A DNA stretch of 64,000 nucleotides from Pseudomonas fluorescens HK44 (GTDB taxonomy: Bacteria > Pseudomonadota > Gammaproteobacteria > Pseudomonadales > Pseudomonadaceae): NCBI RefSeq assembly GCF_000217955.3, contig NZ_AFOY02000008.1, positions 1 to 64,000 of the forward strand, in the 5' to 3' direction. A program made the position numbers and the translations under genes. Below the pieces are notes generated by a model. It had not been told where the DNA came from. It saw only the letters and a list, made by a program, of their open reading frames with translations, and made no database searches. Of this stretch, positions 9,901-18,256 are shown piece after piece. Positions within the stretch are counted from its first letter, which is position 1; each line of letters starts with the position of its first letter.

Positions 9901-12900
9901 ATGCAATGGATGTTCATGCTGATAGGGATGGTGCTGGGCTGGGTGCTCGATGAGTCATTCAGCGACGCGCTGATTGGCGCATTGATCGGCCTGGGTGTGG
10001 GGCAGGCGATTGTGCTCAAGCGCCTGAATTCACAAGCGGACGAACAGCGCCGTCAACTGGAGCAGGCGCAGGTCGCCCTCGGCGTGGTCGAGCAGCGGCT
10101 GGCGTTACTCGAAACCCGTGGTGTCCATTCAGCTCCGGTCCCTGAGTCAACAACGGCCAGCGAGCCGACGCTTTCGCCTGACGTTGCCTTTGACCAAGCG
10201 CCTGAGCCTGGCCCGGCGCCGTTGCCGGCCGCGCGGGAACTGGTCTGGGAGTTGCCGCCCGAATTCGAACCGGTACACGCGAGCATCACACCTGAGCCTG
10301 CCGATCTCTGGGCCCAGCAACCCAGCGAACCACCACAATCGGCTGAACCCCGTGGCCCGAATCTGTTCGAACGCGCCATCGCCTCTGCCCGTAACTGGCT
10401 GTTCGGTGGCAACACCGTACTGCGAGTCGGCGTGGTGCTGCTGTTCTTCGGCCTGGCGTTTTTGCTGCGTTACGCCACCGAAGGCATGGTGGTGCCGATT
10501 GAAATGCGTTACGCCGGGGTCGCTGCGGCCGCGTTGGCGTTGCTGGGTCTGGGTTGGTGGTTGCGACTGCGCAACACCAACTATGCGTTGATCCTGCAGG
10601 GCACCGGCATCGCCGTGCTGTACCTGACGGTGTTCGCCGCCATGCGCTTGCACCCGTTGCTCGACCCGACGGCAGCGTTGGGTTTGCTGGTGGCGGTGAC
10701 GATCTTCTCGGCGATTCTGGCGATCACCCAGGACTCGCTCGCGCTGGCCTGCGCGGCGGCGCTCGGCGGGTTTGCCGCGCCGATCCTGACTTCCACCGGC
10801 GCCGGCAATCATGTCGCGCTGTTCAGCTACTTCAGCTTGCTCAATGCGGGCATCCTTGCCATCGCCTGGTTCAAGGCCTGGCGGCCGCTGAACCTGATCG
10901 GCTTCGCGGGCACCTTTGGCATCGGTTTCGCCTGGGGCTTGCGTTCCTATACGCCGGAACTGCTGTGGAGTACCGAGCCGTTCCTGATTCTGTTCTTCCT
11001 GATGTACCTGGCGATTGGCTTGTTGTTCGCCCGCCGCAAATTGCTCGAGATGACTGACGCGCCGGAGGATGACAGCCGTGAAGCGCTGCTGCGCTGGTCG
11101 GCCCGCAAGGGTGACTACGTCGACGGCACGATGCTGTTCGGTCCGCCACTGGTGGGCTTTGGCATGCAGTTCGCGCTGATTCATCATGTTGCGTTCGCTG
11201 CCGCGTTCAGTGCGCTGGCGTTGGGTGTTATTTACATGGGGCTGGCGCGTTTTCTCAGCGGCGGCCGGGCCTTGCTGCTGGCAGAAACTTGCCTGGCGCT
11301 GGGGGTGATCTTCGCCAGCCTGGCGATTCCGCTAGGCCTGGATGCGCGCTGGACGGCGGCCGCCTGGGCAGTGGAGGGCGCGGGGATCTTCTGGCTCGGC
11401 CTGCGTCAGCATCGGCCGTTGGCACGGGCCTTTGCCTTGCTGCTGCAACTGGGTTCGGCGCTGGCGTTCCTCAGCAAACTGAGCCTGGGCGACAGCAGCC
11501 TGCTGGCTGGCTCGCCGCTCGGTGCGCTGATGCTCGGCGTGGCGTTGCTGTTCAGTTTCTATCACTTGCGCAACGCGTCCCCTGAGCAAACCTCGGCCTG
11601 GGAACGCAAGGGCTTGCCGGTGTTGGCCTGTGCGGGGCTGACGTTCCTTTATCTGTTGGCGCCGTTGTTTTTCTTCACCCACGGTACCGCGATCAGTTGG
11701 GCGTTGGCCGGTTTGGCAACGTTGTTTGTCGGCTTGCGCCTGCAATCGCGGACCTTCCTGTTTACCGCGTTTGCGGTGCAACTGCTGGGCGGCGTGTTGT
11801 TCCTGCTGCGGCTGCAAGGTGCCAGCGGTGAGGCAACGGCGGTGTTCAGCGCTGGCTGGAGCGGTTTGCTCACCGCGTCGTTGATTGGCCTGGCGTTGAT
11901 CGGCGGAATGCTGTTCGCCGCCCGCGATGACATGGTGCGCAGTGACGCACGGTTGCTGCGCGGGCTGTCGGTGGTGTTGCTGGCGGGGTTGGTGCTGATC
12001 AATCTGGCGGTGCTGTTTGTGTTGCCGTGGCAAACGGCGAGCGCGGTGTGGGCGGCCAGCGGTCTGTTGATCATCTGGCTGAGCCTGTACTTGCAGCAGC
12101 GGGTGAGTTTTGTCTTCGGCTTGTTGTTGCAGGTGATCGGCGGCGCGGCGTTCCTGATCGCTGGCCCCGAGTTGCTCGGGCCGCTCGCCAGCGAAGGTCT
12201 GCGGCCACTGGGCCACAGCGGTTTCTGGACGCCGATGGTACTCGGGCTGGCGGCGATGGTCGGCGCCTGGCGCTTGCAGCTTGGCAATCATGCCAGCGCG
12301 TTCGATGCCTTGAGCTTGCAGCGCTTGTCCGAGTTGTTGCTGGTGTGGGGTGCGGCCTGGTGGGCGTTGGCGCTGGTCAGCGAAGTGCTGCGGTTTGCAC
12401 CACTGAACCTGCAAGCCACGCTGTTGCTGGGCCTCGCGGCGCTGAGCGTCGCGGTGTGGACGTTGTTGTCCCGACGACTGCAATGGCCGGCACTGAGCGT
12501 GCTCTGCACCTTGCTGATTCCAGCGGCGGCGCTGGTATTGGTCGCGGTCTGGCATGCGCGTTATCACCCGGCGGCGAATCTCGGCTGGCTGGCGTGGGCG
12601 GCGGTGTTCGGGGTGCATTTCATCTCGTTGCGCCGCTTGGCGCCGATGCTCCCCGCGCGAGTATTGAGCGCTGCTCACGTGGTGGGTTGCTGGCTGTTGA
12701 TCGGCGTGTTGGCGCTGGAGCTGCGTTACGGCTTGCTGGTGTTGTCCGAGCAATACAACGCCTGGCGCTGGCTGGGTTGGGCCATTTTGCCGAGCCTGTA
12801 TCTGGTGCTGATGGCCGCTCCGCGCGCCTGGCCGTGGCCGGTGTCGGCGTATGCCCGCGAGTACCGCGTGTACGCCGCACTGCCGCTGGCGCTGTTGATG

Positions 12901-13494
12901 CTCGGCTGGTTCTGGCTGGCGAACATTGCCAGTGACGGCAGCGCCGAACCGCTGCCTTATCTGCCGTTGCTCAACCCGCTCGAAATCGGTCTGTTGTTTG
13001 CCTTGTTCGGCGTGTACGTCTGGTCGCGCAGTGCAGTCGGTCAATTGGCAATTCGCGCCGATTACGCCGAGCGCGCCACGCAAGTCGTGGCCGGGGTTTC
13101 ACTGTTCGCCTTCTTCACAGCGCTGGTGTTGCGCAGCGCTCACCATTGGGGCGGCGTGCCGTTTGAGCTGGAGGCCTTGCTGGAGTCGATGTTGGTGCAG
13201 GCAGGCTTGTCGATCGTCTGGACCCTGATTGCCCTGAGCCTGATGATCGGCGGTCATTTGCGCCATCGTCGGGAAGTTTGGCTGGTCGGTGCGGCGTTGA
13301 TTGCGCTGGTGGTCGCCAAATTGGTCTTTGTCGAACTGAGTAACCGTGGCGGTCTGGCGCGGATCGTGTCGTTTATCGGTGTGGGCGTGTTGCTGCTGGT
13401 GGTGGGCTATTTCGCACCGCTGCCGCCCAAACGCGCCGAACCAACGTCTGGGCCTGAAAAACCGGCCGATGAATCTGAAGGAGTGTCGTCTTGA
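9901..13494 (+). CDS. DUF2339 multi-spanning inner-membrane protein
   Basis: A very hydrophobic protein of about 1197 residues. A short N-terminal membrane segment (MFMLIGMVLGWVLDESFSDALIG) is followed by a probable coiled coil (residues 35-70), a Pro/Ala/Glu-rich linker to about residue 155, then more than 20 predicted membrane spans to the C-terminus. This is the architecture of the DUF2339 family, whose function is unknown. I chose the ATG at 9901, where the membrane helix begins, rather than the longer open frame that runs through the REP pair. The stop overlaps the next gene by 4 bp, so the two are translationally coupled. Confidence 0.88.
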   Translation: MQWMFMLIGMVLGWVLDESFSDALIGALIGLGVGQAIVLKRLNSQADEQRRQLEQAQVALGVVEQRLALLETRGVHSAPVPESTTASEPTLSPDVAFDQAPEPGPAPLPAARELVWELPPEFEPVHASITPEPADLWAQQPSEPPQSAEPRGPNLFERAIASARNWLFGGNTVLRVGVVLLFFGLAFLLRYATEGMVVPIEMRYAGVAAAALALLGLGWWLRLRNTNYALILQGTGIAVLYLTVFAAMRLHPLLDPTAALGLLVAVTIFSAILAITQDSLALACAAALGGFAAPILTSTGAGNHVALFSYFSLLNAGILAIAWFKAWRPLNLIGFAGTFGIGFAWGLRSYTPELLWSTEPFLILFFLMYLAIGLLFARRKLLEMTDAPEDDSREALLRWSARKGDYVDGTMLFGPPLVGFGMQFALIHHVAFAAAFSALALGVIYMGLARFLSGGRALLLAETCLALGVIFASLAIPLGLDARWTAAAWAVEGAGIFWLGLRQHRPLARAFALLLQLGSALAFLSKLSLGDSSLLAGSPLGALMLGVALLFSFYHLRNASPEQTSAWERKGLPVLACAGLTFLYLLAPLFFFTHGTAISWALAGLATLFVGLRLQSRTFLFTAFAVQLLGGVLFLLRLQGASGEATAVFSAGWSGLLTASLIGLALIGGMLFAARDDMVRSDARLLRGLSVVLLAGLVLINLAVLFVLPWQTASAVWAASGLLIIWLSLYLQQRVSFVFGLLLQVIGGAAFLIAGPELLGPLASEGLRPLGHSGFWTPMVLGLAAMVGAWRLQLGNHASAFDALSLQRLSELLLVWGAAWWALALVSEVLRFAPLNLQATLLLGLAALSVAVWTLLSRRLQWPALSVLCTLLIPAAALVLVAVWHARYHPAANLGWLAWAAVFGVHFISLRRLAPMLPARVLSAAHVVGCWLLIGVLALELRYGLLVLSEQYNAWRWLGWAILPSLYLVLMAAPRAWPWPVSAYAREYRVYAALPLALLMLGWFWLANIASDGSAEPLPYLPLLNPLEIGLLFALFGVYVWSRSAVGQLAIRADYAERATQVVAGVSLFAFFTALVLRSAHHWGGVPFELEALLESMLVQAGLSIVWTLIALSLMIGGHLRHRREVWLVGAALIALVVAKLVFVELSNRGGLARIVSFIGVGVLLLVVGYFAPLPPKRAEPTSGPEKPADESEGVSS

Positions 13495-14855
13495 ATCTGA
13501 AGTGGTCGCTGGGCGTTGTTGGACTCTGTGTGGCGTTGTCGGCCACGGCTCAGGAAGCACCGGCAGACTTCACCACGCAGGTGCCGTTGAGCCTGAGCGG
13601 CGAGGGGCCGTGGTATCGCCTCGATTTGCCGCTGGCGGTGCAATTGAATGCGCGCCAGACCGACCTCAGCGACGTGCGGGTATTCAACGCAGCCGGTGAG
13701 GTGCAGGCCTATTCGCTGGCGCGGGAGCAGGCGCAGAGTCGCGAAAGTCTGGTGGTGAATAACGTCAAGTGGTTCCCGATATACGACTCGGCCTCTGCCA
13801 GTGAGGTGGTGCCGAGCGTGCGCGTGCAGTCGAGCGCCAATGGCACGCTGGTGGACGTCCAGCCATCGAACCCGCTCAAGGCTGGCGAAGAAGTACTGCG
13901 CGGCTGGTTGCTGGACGCCAGTGCGATCAAGGCGCCGTTGCAGCAGTTGATCCTCGACTGGAGCAGTGAACGCGACGGCTTCCAGCGTTTCAGCATCGAA
14001 GCCAGTGACGATTTGCAGCATTGGCAGCCGTGGGGTGAAGGCCAGGTGGCGCGGCTGTCGTTTGCCGACGAACGGGTCGAGCAGCATGAAGTCAGTTTGC
14101 CGGGGCAGAGCGCGCGTTATCTGCGCTTGCTGTGGAAAACCCCGCAGGCGGCGCCCGCGCTGACCTCCGCGCAACTGCAAAGCGCCAGTTCCAGCTACCT
14201 GCCGCAGCCGTTGGTCTGGTCTGAGTCGTTGGTCGGCAGCAGCACCAAGGCCGGCGAATACACCTGGCAATTGCCGATGGGCTTGAGCGTCGAGCGCTTG
14301 CAGGTCGAGTTGAGCCAGGCCAACAGCCTGGCGCCGGTGACTCTGTCGGGACGTCGCGAAAGCAGCCTGCCGTGGCAAACCTTGAGCAGCGGTTTGCTCT
14401 ATAGGCTGACGCAAAATGGTCAGGATGTGGTGCAGAACCAATTGCAGCTGCCTGGCCATGTGGTGCAGCAGTTGAAACTGACCGTCGATGAGCGCGGTGG
14501 CGGTTTGGGTGCACACGCTCCGACAGTGCGCTATGCCGTGCGCTCGACCCAGGTGGTGTTCCTCGCTCGCGGGGCGGGGCCGTACACACTGGCGCTGGGT
14601 AGCGCGACGGTTAAAACGGCGAGCTTGCCGCTGTCGACGCTGATTCCCGATTACAGTCCCAAGCGTCTGGCGACGTTGGGCCAGGCCAAGGTTGATGGCG
14701 GGGCGGTGGTGACTTCGCCGCTTACGCCGGTGACACCGATTTCGGTCGGCACGAACTGGAAGAAGATCGGTTTGTGGGCGGTGCTCTTGCTCGGTGTGGC
14801 GGGATTGGCGGGGATGGCGTTCAGTCTGCTGCGCAAACCACCCGTCAAAAACTGA
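13491..14855 (+). CDS. DUF3999 exported/membrane-anchored protein
   Basis: A 454-residue protein with an N-terminal signal peptide (MNLKWSLGVVGLCVALSATAQEA), a long periplasmic beta-rich region and one C-terminal membrane helix (about residues 425-445) followed by a basic tail. It belongs to DUF3999 and is encoded next to DUF2339 proteins. The start is a TTG overlapping the upstream TGA. I infer that the pair forms one envelope complex, with this protein as the periplasmic part. Function unknown. Confidence 0.85.
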   Translation: MNLKWSLGVVGLCVALSATAQEAPADFTTQVPLSLSGEGPWYRLDLPLAVQLNARQTDLSDVRVFNAAGEVQAYSLAREQAQSRESLVVNNVKWFPIYDSASASEVVPSVRVQSSANGTLVDVQPSNPLKAGEEVLRGWLLDASAIKAPLQQLILDWSSERDGFQRFSIEASDDLQHWQPWGEGQVARLSFADERVEQHEVSLPGQSARYLRLLWKTPQAAPALTSAQLQSASSSYLPQPLVWSESLVGSSTKAGEYTWQLPMGLSVERLQVELSQANSLAPVTLSGRRESSLPWQTLSSGLLYRLTQNGQDVVQNQLQLPGHVVQQLKLTVDERGGGLGAHAPTVRYAVRSTQVVFLARGAGPYTLALGSATVKTASLPLSTLIPDYSPKRLATLGQAKVDGGAVVTSPLTPVTPISVGTNWKKIGLWAVLLLGVAGLAGMAFSLLRKPPVKN

Positions 14856-14877
14856 AGCTGGCGCAGTTTTCTCTTTT

Positions 14878-15019
14878 GTGGCGAGGGAGCTTGCTCCCGC
14901 CGGCCGGTCCGCGTTCGGGCGTAGCAGTCGTAAACCTACGGATGCGATCTATTTGAAGCACCGCGCCGCATGGTTTTGGGGCCGCTTCGCGCCCCAGCGG
15001 GAGCAAGCTCCCTCGCCAC
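14878..15019. repeat. Class-B REP pair (REPIN)
   Basis: Inverted copies of the class-B palindrome (GTGGCGAGGGAGCTTGCTCC at 14878-14900 and its complement at 14997-15019) flank an inner region with the recurrent AGCAGTCGTAAA and CGCTTCGC segments. It fills most of the gap before fbp. Confidence 0.92.
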
Positions 15020-15154
15020 AGTTATGTGCATTTGCAGCTACGCTCAACCCCGCGCATGAACTCTCTTCAGTGAATCTCGTCTGATAAGAGGAATTGCGCA
15101 CCGACTCGCGTTAAACTGCGCGGGTTTTTAGCCCCCATTCCTCCGGAGCCTTCC

Positions 15155-16165
15155 ATGTCCCGCGTTACCTTGAGTCGCTATTTGATTGAGCAGACCCGTA
15201 GCAACAACACTCCTGCCGATCTGCGCTTTCTGATCGAAGTAGTGGCGCGTGCTTGCAAGGAAATCAGCCACGCCGTTTCCAAAGGCGCCCTGGGCGGTGT
15301 TCTGGGCAGCATGGGCACTGAAAACGTGCAAGGCGAAGTCCAGAAGAAACTCGATGTGATCTCCAACGAGATCCTGCTCGAAGCCAACGAATGGGGCGGT
15401 CACCTGGCCGGCATGGCGTCCGAAGAAATGGACAATGCCTACCAGATCCCGGGCAAATACCCGAAAGGTGCGTACCTGCTGGTATTCGACCCACTGGACG
15501 GTTCGTCGAACATCGATATCAACGCGCCGGTCGGTACTATCTTCTCGGTGTTGCGTTGCCCGAACGAATACCTGAGCCAGAACGAACCCTTGAACGAAAA
15601 GGCGTTCCTGCAGCCAGGTACCCAACAGGTAGCCGCCGGTTATGCCATCTACGGCCCGCAAACCATGCTAGTGCTGACCCTGGGTGATGGCGTGAAAGGC
15701 TTTACCCTGGACCGTGAAATGGGCAGCTTCGTGCTGACCCATGAAGACATCAAGATCCCGTCCTCCACTCAGGAATTCGCGATCAACATGTCCAACCAGC
15801 GTCACTGGGAAGCGCCGGTACAACGCTACGTCGGCGAACTGCTGGCTGGCGAAGAAGGCCCGCTGAAAAAGAACTACAACATGCGCTGGGTCGCCGCGAT
15901 GGTCGCCGACGTGCACCGCATCCTGACCCGTGGTGGCCTGTTCATGTACCCACGTGACAGCCGCGAGCCCTCCAAGCCGGGCAAACTGCGTTTGATGTAC
16001 GAAGCCAACCCGATGTCGTTCCTGGTTGAACAGGCCGGTGGCGCCTCCACCGACGGTCATCAGCGTATTCTCGACATCAAGCCCGACGGCCTGCACCAGC
16101 GTGTAGCGGTGTTCCTGGGCTCGAAAGAAGAAGTCGAACGCGTCACGGCTTACCACAAGGAATAA
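15155..16165 (+). CDS. fbp: Class I fructose-1,6-bisphosphatase
   Basis: Fbp hydrolyses fructose-1,6-bisphosphate to fructose-6-phosphate, the committed step of gluconeogenesis. At 336 residues it has the usual length. The metal and substrate signature [10 protein letters not shown] begins at Asp112. The ATG follows a CCGGAG ribosome-binding site. Only 3 bp separate it from the downstream DUF924 gene, so they are probably cotranscribed. Confidence 0.97.
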   Translation: MSRVTLSRYLIEQTRSNNTPADLRFLIEVVARACKEISHAVSKGALGGVLGSMGTENVQGEVQKKLDVISNEILLEANEWGGHLAGMASEEMDNAYQIPGKYPKGAYLLVFDPLDGSSNIDINAPVGTIFSVLRCPNEYLSQNEPLNEKAFLQPGTQQVAAGYAIYGPQTMLVLTLGDGVKGFTLDREMGSFVLTHEDIKIPSSTQEFAINMSNQRHWEAPVQRYVGELLAGEEGPLKKNYNMRWVAAMVADVHRILTRGGLFMYPRDSREPSKPGKLRLMYEANPMSFLVEQAGGASTDGHQRILDIKPDGLHQRVAVFLGSKEEVERVTAYHKE

Positions 16166-16168
16166 ACC

Positions 16169-16771
16169 ATGAGCGCGCCCTGGCAGCCGTTGCTCGAATG
16201 GTGGTTCGGTTCAGCCGACGATCCGAACGAAGTGGCGGCACAGAAGCGTACGTTATGGTTCGGTAAGCGTGACAGCCAGGACCTCGAAGCGCGCACGCGT
16301 TTCGGGGATCTGGTGGAACAGGCACTGGCCGGCGGATTGACCGAGTGGACGCAATGTCCCGAAGGTTGGCTGGCCCTGGTGTTGTTACTCGATCAGTTAC
16401 CGCGAATGATCTTTCGCGAATCCCCAAAATCCTTTGCAGGCGACTTGAGAGCCCAGGCTCTGGTGGCGCAAGGCATTGCTGCGGATTTCGATCGGCAACT
16501 GCTGCCTATCCTACGGGTGTTCATCTACCTGGTGTTCGAGCATTGCGAGCATCTGGCGGTGCAAAACGAAGCCGTCTCACGCTTTGCCGACTTGCTGGCT
16601 GAGCAACCCGAGGCGGATCGCGCGGTATTTGCCGATAACCTCGATTACGCCGAACGGCATCAGAAAATCATCGCAAGGTTTGGGCGCTTTCCCCATCGCA
16701 ATGCGGTGTTGGGAAGGGCGTCTACGGCTGAGGAACTGGAGTTTCTCTCCAGGCCTGGGTCTCGGTTCTAG
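16169..16771 (+). CDS. DUF924 family protein
   Basis: A 200-residue soluble helical protein with the DUF924 hallmarks: an N-terminal WWFGSADDP, a central LVLLLDQLPRMIFR motif, and a C-terminal FGRFPHRNAVLGRASTAEELEFL motif. The fold is tetratricopeptide-like; no reaction is established. Tight spacing with fbp suggests one transcript. Confidence 0.9.
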   Translation: MSAPWQPLLEWWFGSADDPNEVAAQKRTLWFGKRDSQDLEARTRFGDLVEQALAGGLTEWTQCPEGWLALVLLLDQLPRMIFRESPKSFAGDLRAQALVAQGIAADFDRQLLPILRVFIYLVFEHCEHLAVQNEAVSRFADLLAEQPEADRAVFADNLDYAERHQKIIARFGRFPHRNAVLGRASTAEELEFLSRPGSRF

Positions 16772-16795
16772 CTATTCATTGTTGCGAATGCCGCT

Positions 16796-16818
16796 ATCGC
16801 GAGCAGGCTCGCTCCCAC
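16796..16818 (-). repeat. Class-A REP left of IS copy 1
   Basis: Reverse-orientation class-A REP 46 bp upstream of the IS. With the forward REP at 18216-18238 it would form an outward-facing pair like the one at 31687-31750 if the IS were removed. Confidence 0.9.
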
Positions 16819-16941
16819 AGTGGATCTCGGCTGAACACAAAATTTGTGTCCGCTGAAGATCAAATAATGAAATGGCTACCCCCGCCGCCCCCTGTGATCG
16901 CCCACTAAGCTTTCGCAGGGGGCTCATCGGAGACCGTTGCC

Positions 16942-17933
16942 ATGAACAAAGTAGCTATTGCCGCCATCGATCTGGGAAAACACTCTTTCCATCTACACGC
17001 GCAAGATGATCGTGGTCATGAGTTTACCGCAAAAAGTTTACTCGTGCGGCGCTCATGCAGCACCTGATGAATCTCGAACCCTGCACCGTTGTGATGGAAG
17101 CCTGCGGCGGAGCCCACTTCATGGCGCAGGAGGTCGCGAAGCTGGGACATACGCCCAAGCTCATTGCCCCGCATCTCGTACGCCCTTACGTGAAAAGCAA
17201 CAAAAACGACTTCGCTGATGCCGAGGCGATCTGCGAGGCGGCGACTCGTCCAACAATGCGCTTTGTACACCCCAAAACCCAGGCTCAGCAGCTGCTGGCC
17301 ATGCTCAACTCGACACGCGATTCGTTCATCAAAGAGCGCACCGCGACCGTCAATCGGATTCACGCAGCGCTTTTGGAGGTCGGCGTCAGTCTGGCCACAG
17401 GCTTCAAGCCCATCAAAGAACTGCCCGCTCGGCTTGAAGCGAGTTCAATTCCTGTGCCCATCAAAAAACTTCTGACGAGGTTGCAGGAGCACTTCACCTA
17501 TCTGGATGGGCAGATCAAGACGCTGGACAAGGAAGTGGAATGCCAGGCCGCCGAAGATGATCTGGCGGCTCGTTTGATGACCATGCCCTGCGTAGGCCCG
17601 ATCACCTCCAGCGTCCTGGCTGCCGAATTGGGCGATGGCAAGCAGTTCAAATGCGGCCGAGGCTATTCGGCCTCAATCGGGCTGATACCCAAACAGCATT
17701 CTACGGGCGGCAAGACCGTCCTGCTGGGCATCAGCAAGCGAGGTGATCGCAACCAGCGGCGCCTGCTTGTCCAATGTGCCCGTGTTTACCTGATGCAACT
17801 GGACCGACAGAAAGGCTGGCTGGCGGACTGGGTCCGGCAGCTATTGGCCCACCATCACTCCAACCATGTGGTCTGCGCGCTGGCCAACAAGCTGGCAAGG
17901 ATCGCCTGGGCGATTGCTGGCCCACCACACTGA
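16942..17933 (+). pseudogene. Frameshifted IS110-family transposase (copy 1)
   Basis: The frame begins MNKVAIAAIDLGKHSFHLHAQD, the first Asp motif of the RuvC-like DEDD domain. It is broken by loss of one C between 17022 and 17023, as seen by comparison with copy 2, so only about 40 residues are made before a stop. The remainder is open from 17055 to 17933. It has the rest of the DEDD domain (MEACGGAHF, NDFADAEAI), a helical linker, and the Transposase_20 domain with KQHSTGG, whose Ser is the likely nucleophile, and ISKRGDRNQRR. Restoring the C gives one intact frame of about 331 residues. Unless recoded, this copy is inactive. Confidence 0.85.
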
Positions 17934-17935
17934 AT

Positions 17936-18214
17936 TTGATGCAGGGCCAACCGCGATGAACGCCTGACCCTGCTGTCACCCGAGCACCACCCACCTGGTT
18001 TTGCGATGCTGGATAACAGATGACGTGAACGGCTAACCGGCCTGACGACAACCCTGAGCTCCCACACGGCTGAAAGGCCGTTCGAATAATTAGGATCGTT
18101 AGGCATCGATTCTCATCGAGGCGCGGGGTTGCCACCCCACACAGACGCCGGATAGATGAAAGCAAGCCAAACACGCATCAAAAACAGTATTGCAGAAAAG
18201 GGGGTAACCATAGA
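17936..18214 (+). ncRNA. Candidate bridge/seek RNA region of IS copy 1
   Basis: This 280-bp non-coding right end has no open frame but several hairpins: ACGGC-tgaaag-GCCGT near 18066, and GGGGT-tgcc-ACCCC near 18130. IS1111-group elements are known to encode their guide RNA downstream of the transposase. The segment GCTCCCACA (18058-18066) is complementary to TGTGGGAGC, the first 9 nt of the REP abutting the right end (18215-18223), as expected for a target-binding loop. The RNA ends and fold are not determined. Confidence 0.45.
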
Positions 18215-18215
18215 T

Positions 18216-18238
18216 GTGGGAGCGAGCCTGCTCGCGAT
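18216..18238 (+). repeat. Class-A REP abutting the right end of IS copy 1
   Basis: Forward class-A REP beginning one base after the inferred IS end and lying about 18 bp from the 3' end of the chemoreceptor gene. Confidence 0.92.
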
Positions 18239-18256
18239 GGGGTCTTCAAGGGCGCG

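Larger units (their letters stand above)
16865..18214 (+). mobile_element. IS110-family element, IS1111 group, copy 1
   Basis: A 1350-bp element essentially identical to 56924-58273. Near its ends lie sub-terminal inverted repeats ATGGCTACCCCC (16872-16883) and GGGGGTAACCAT (18200-18211), matching at 11 of 12 positions. That is the IS1111-group arrangement of about 7 bp outside the left repeat and 3 bp outside the right. I set the ends by that rule; identity between the copies starts 2 bp further out on the left and runs into the REP on the right. A short left non-coding end (about 77 bp) and long right one (about 280 bp) flank a broken transposase gene. Confidence 0.9.

Noticed and set aside
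11332..13083. Large open frame opposite the DUF2339 gene
   Set aside because: Low-complexity Gln/Arg-rich product typical of an antisense reading of a membrane-protein gene.
17731..18174. Reverse-strand frame across the IS right end (also at 57790-58233)
   Set aside because: It covers the end of the transposase and the structured non-coding region in antisense; no start signal or family similarity.
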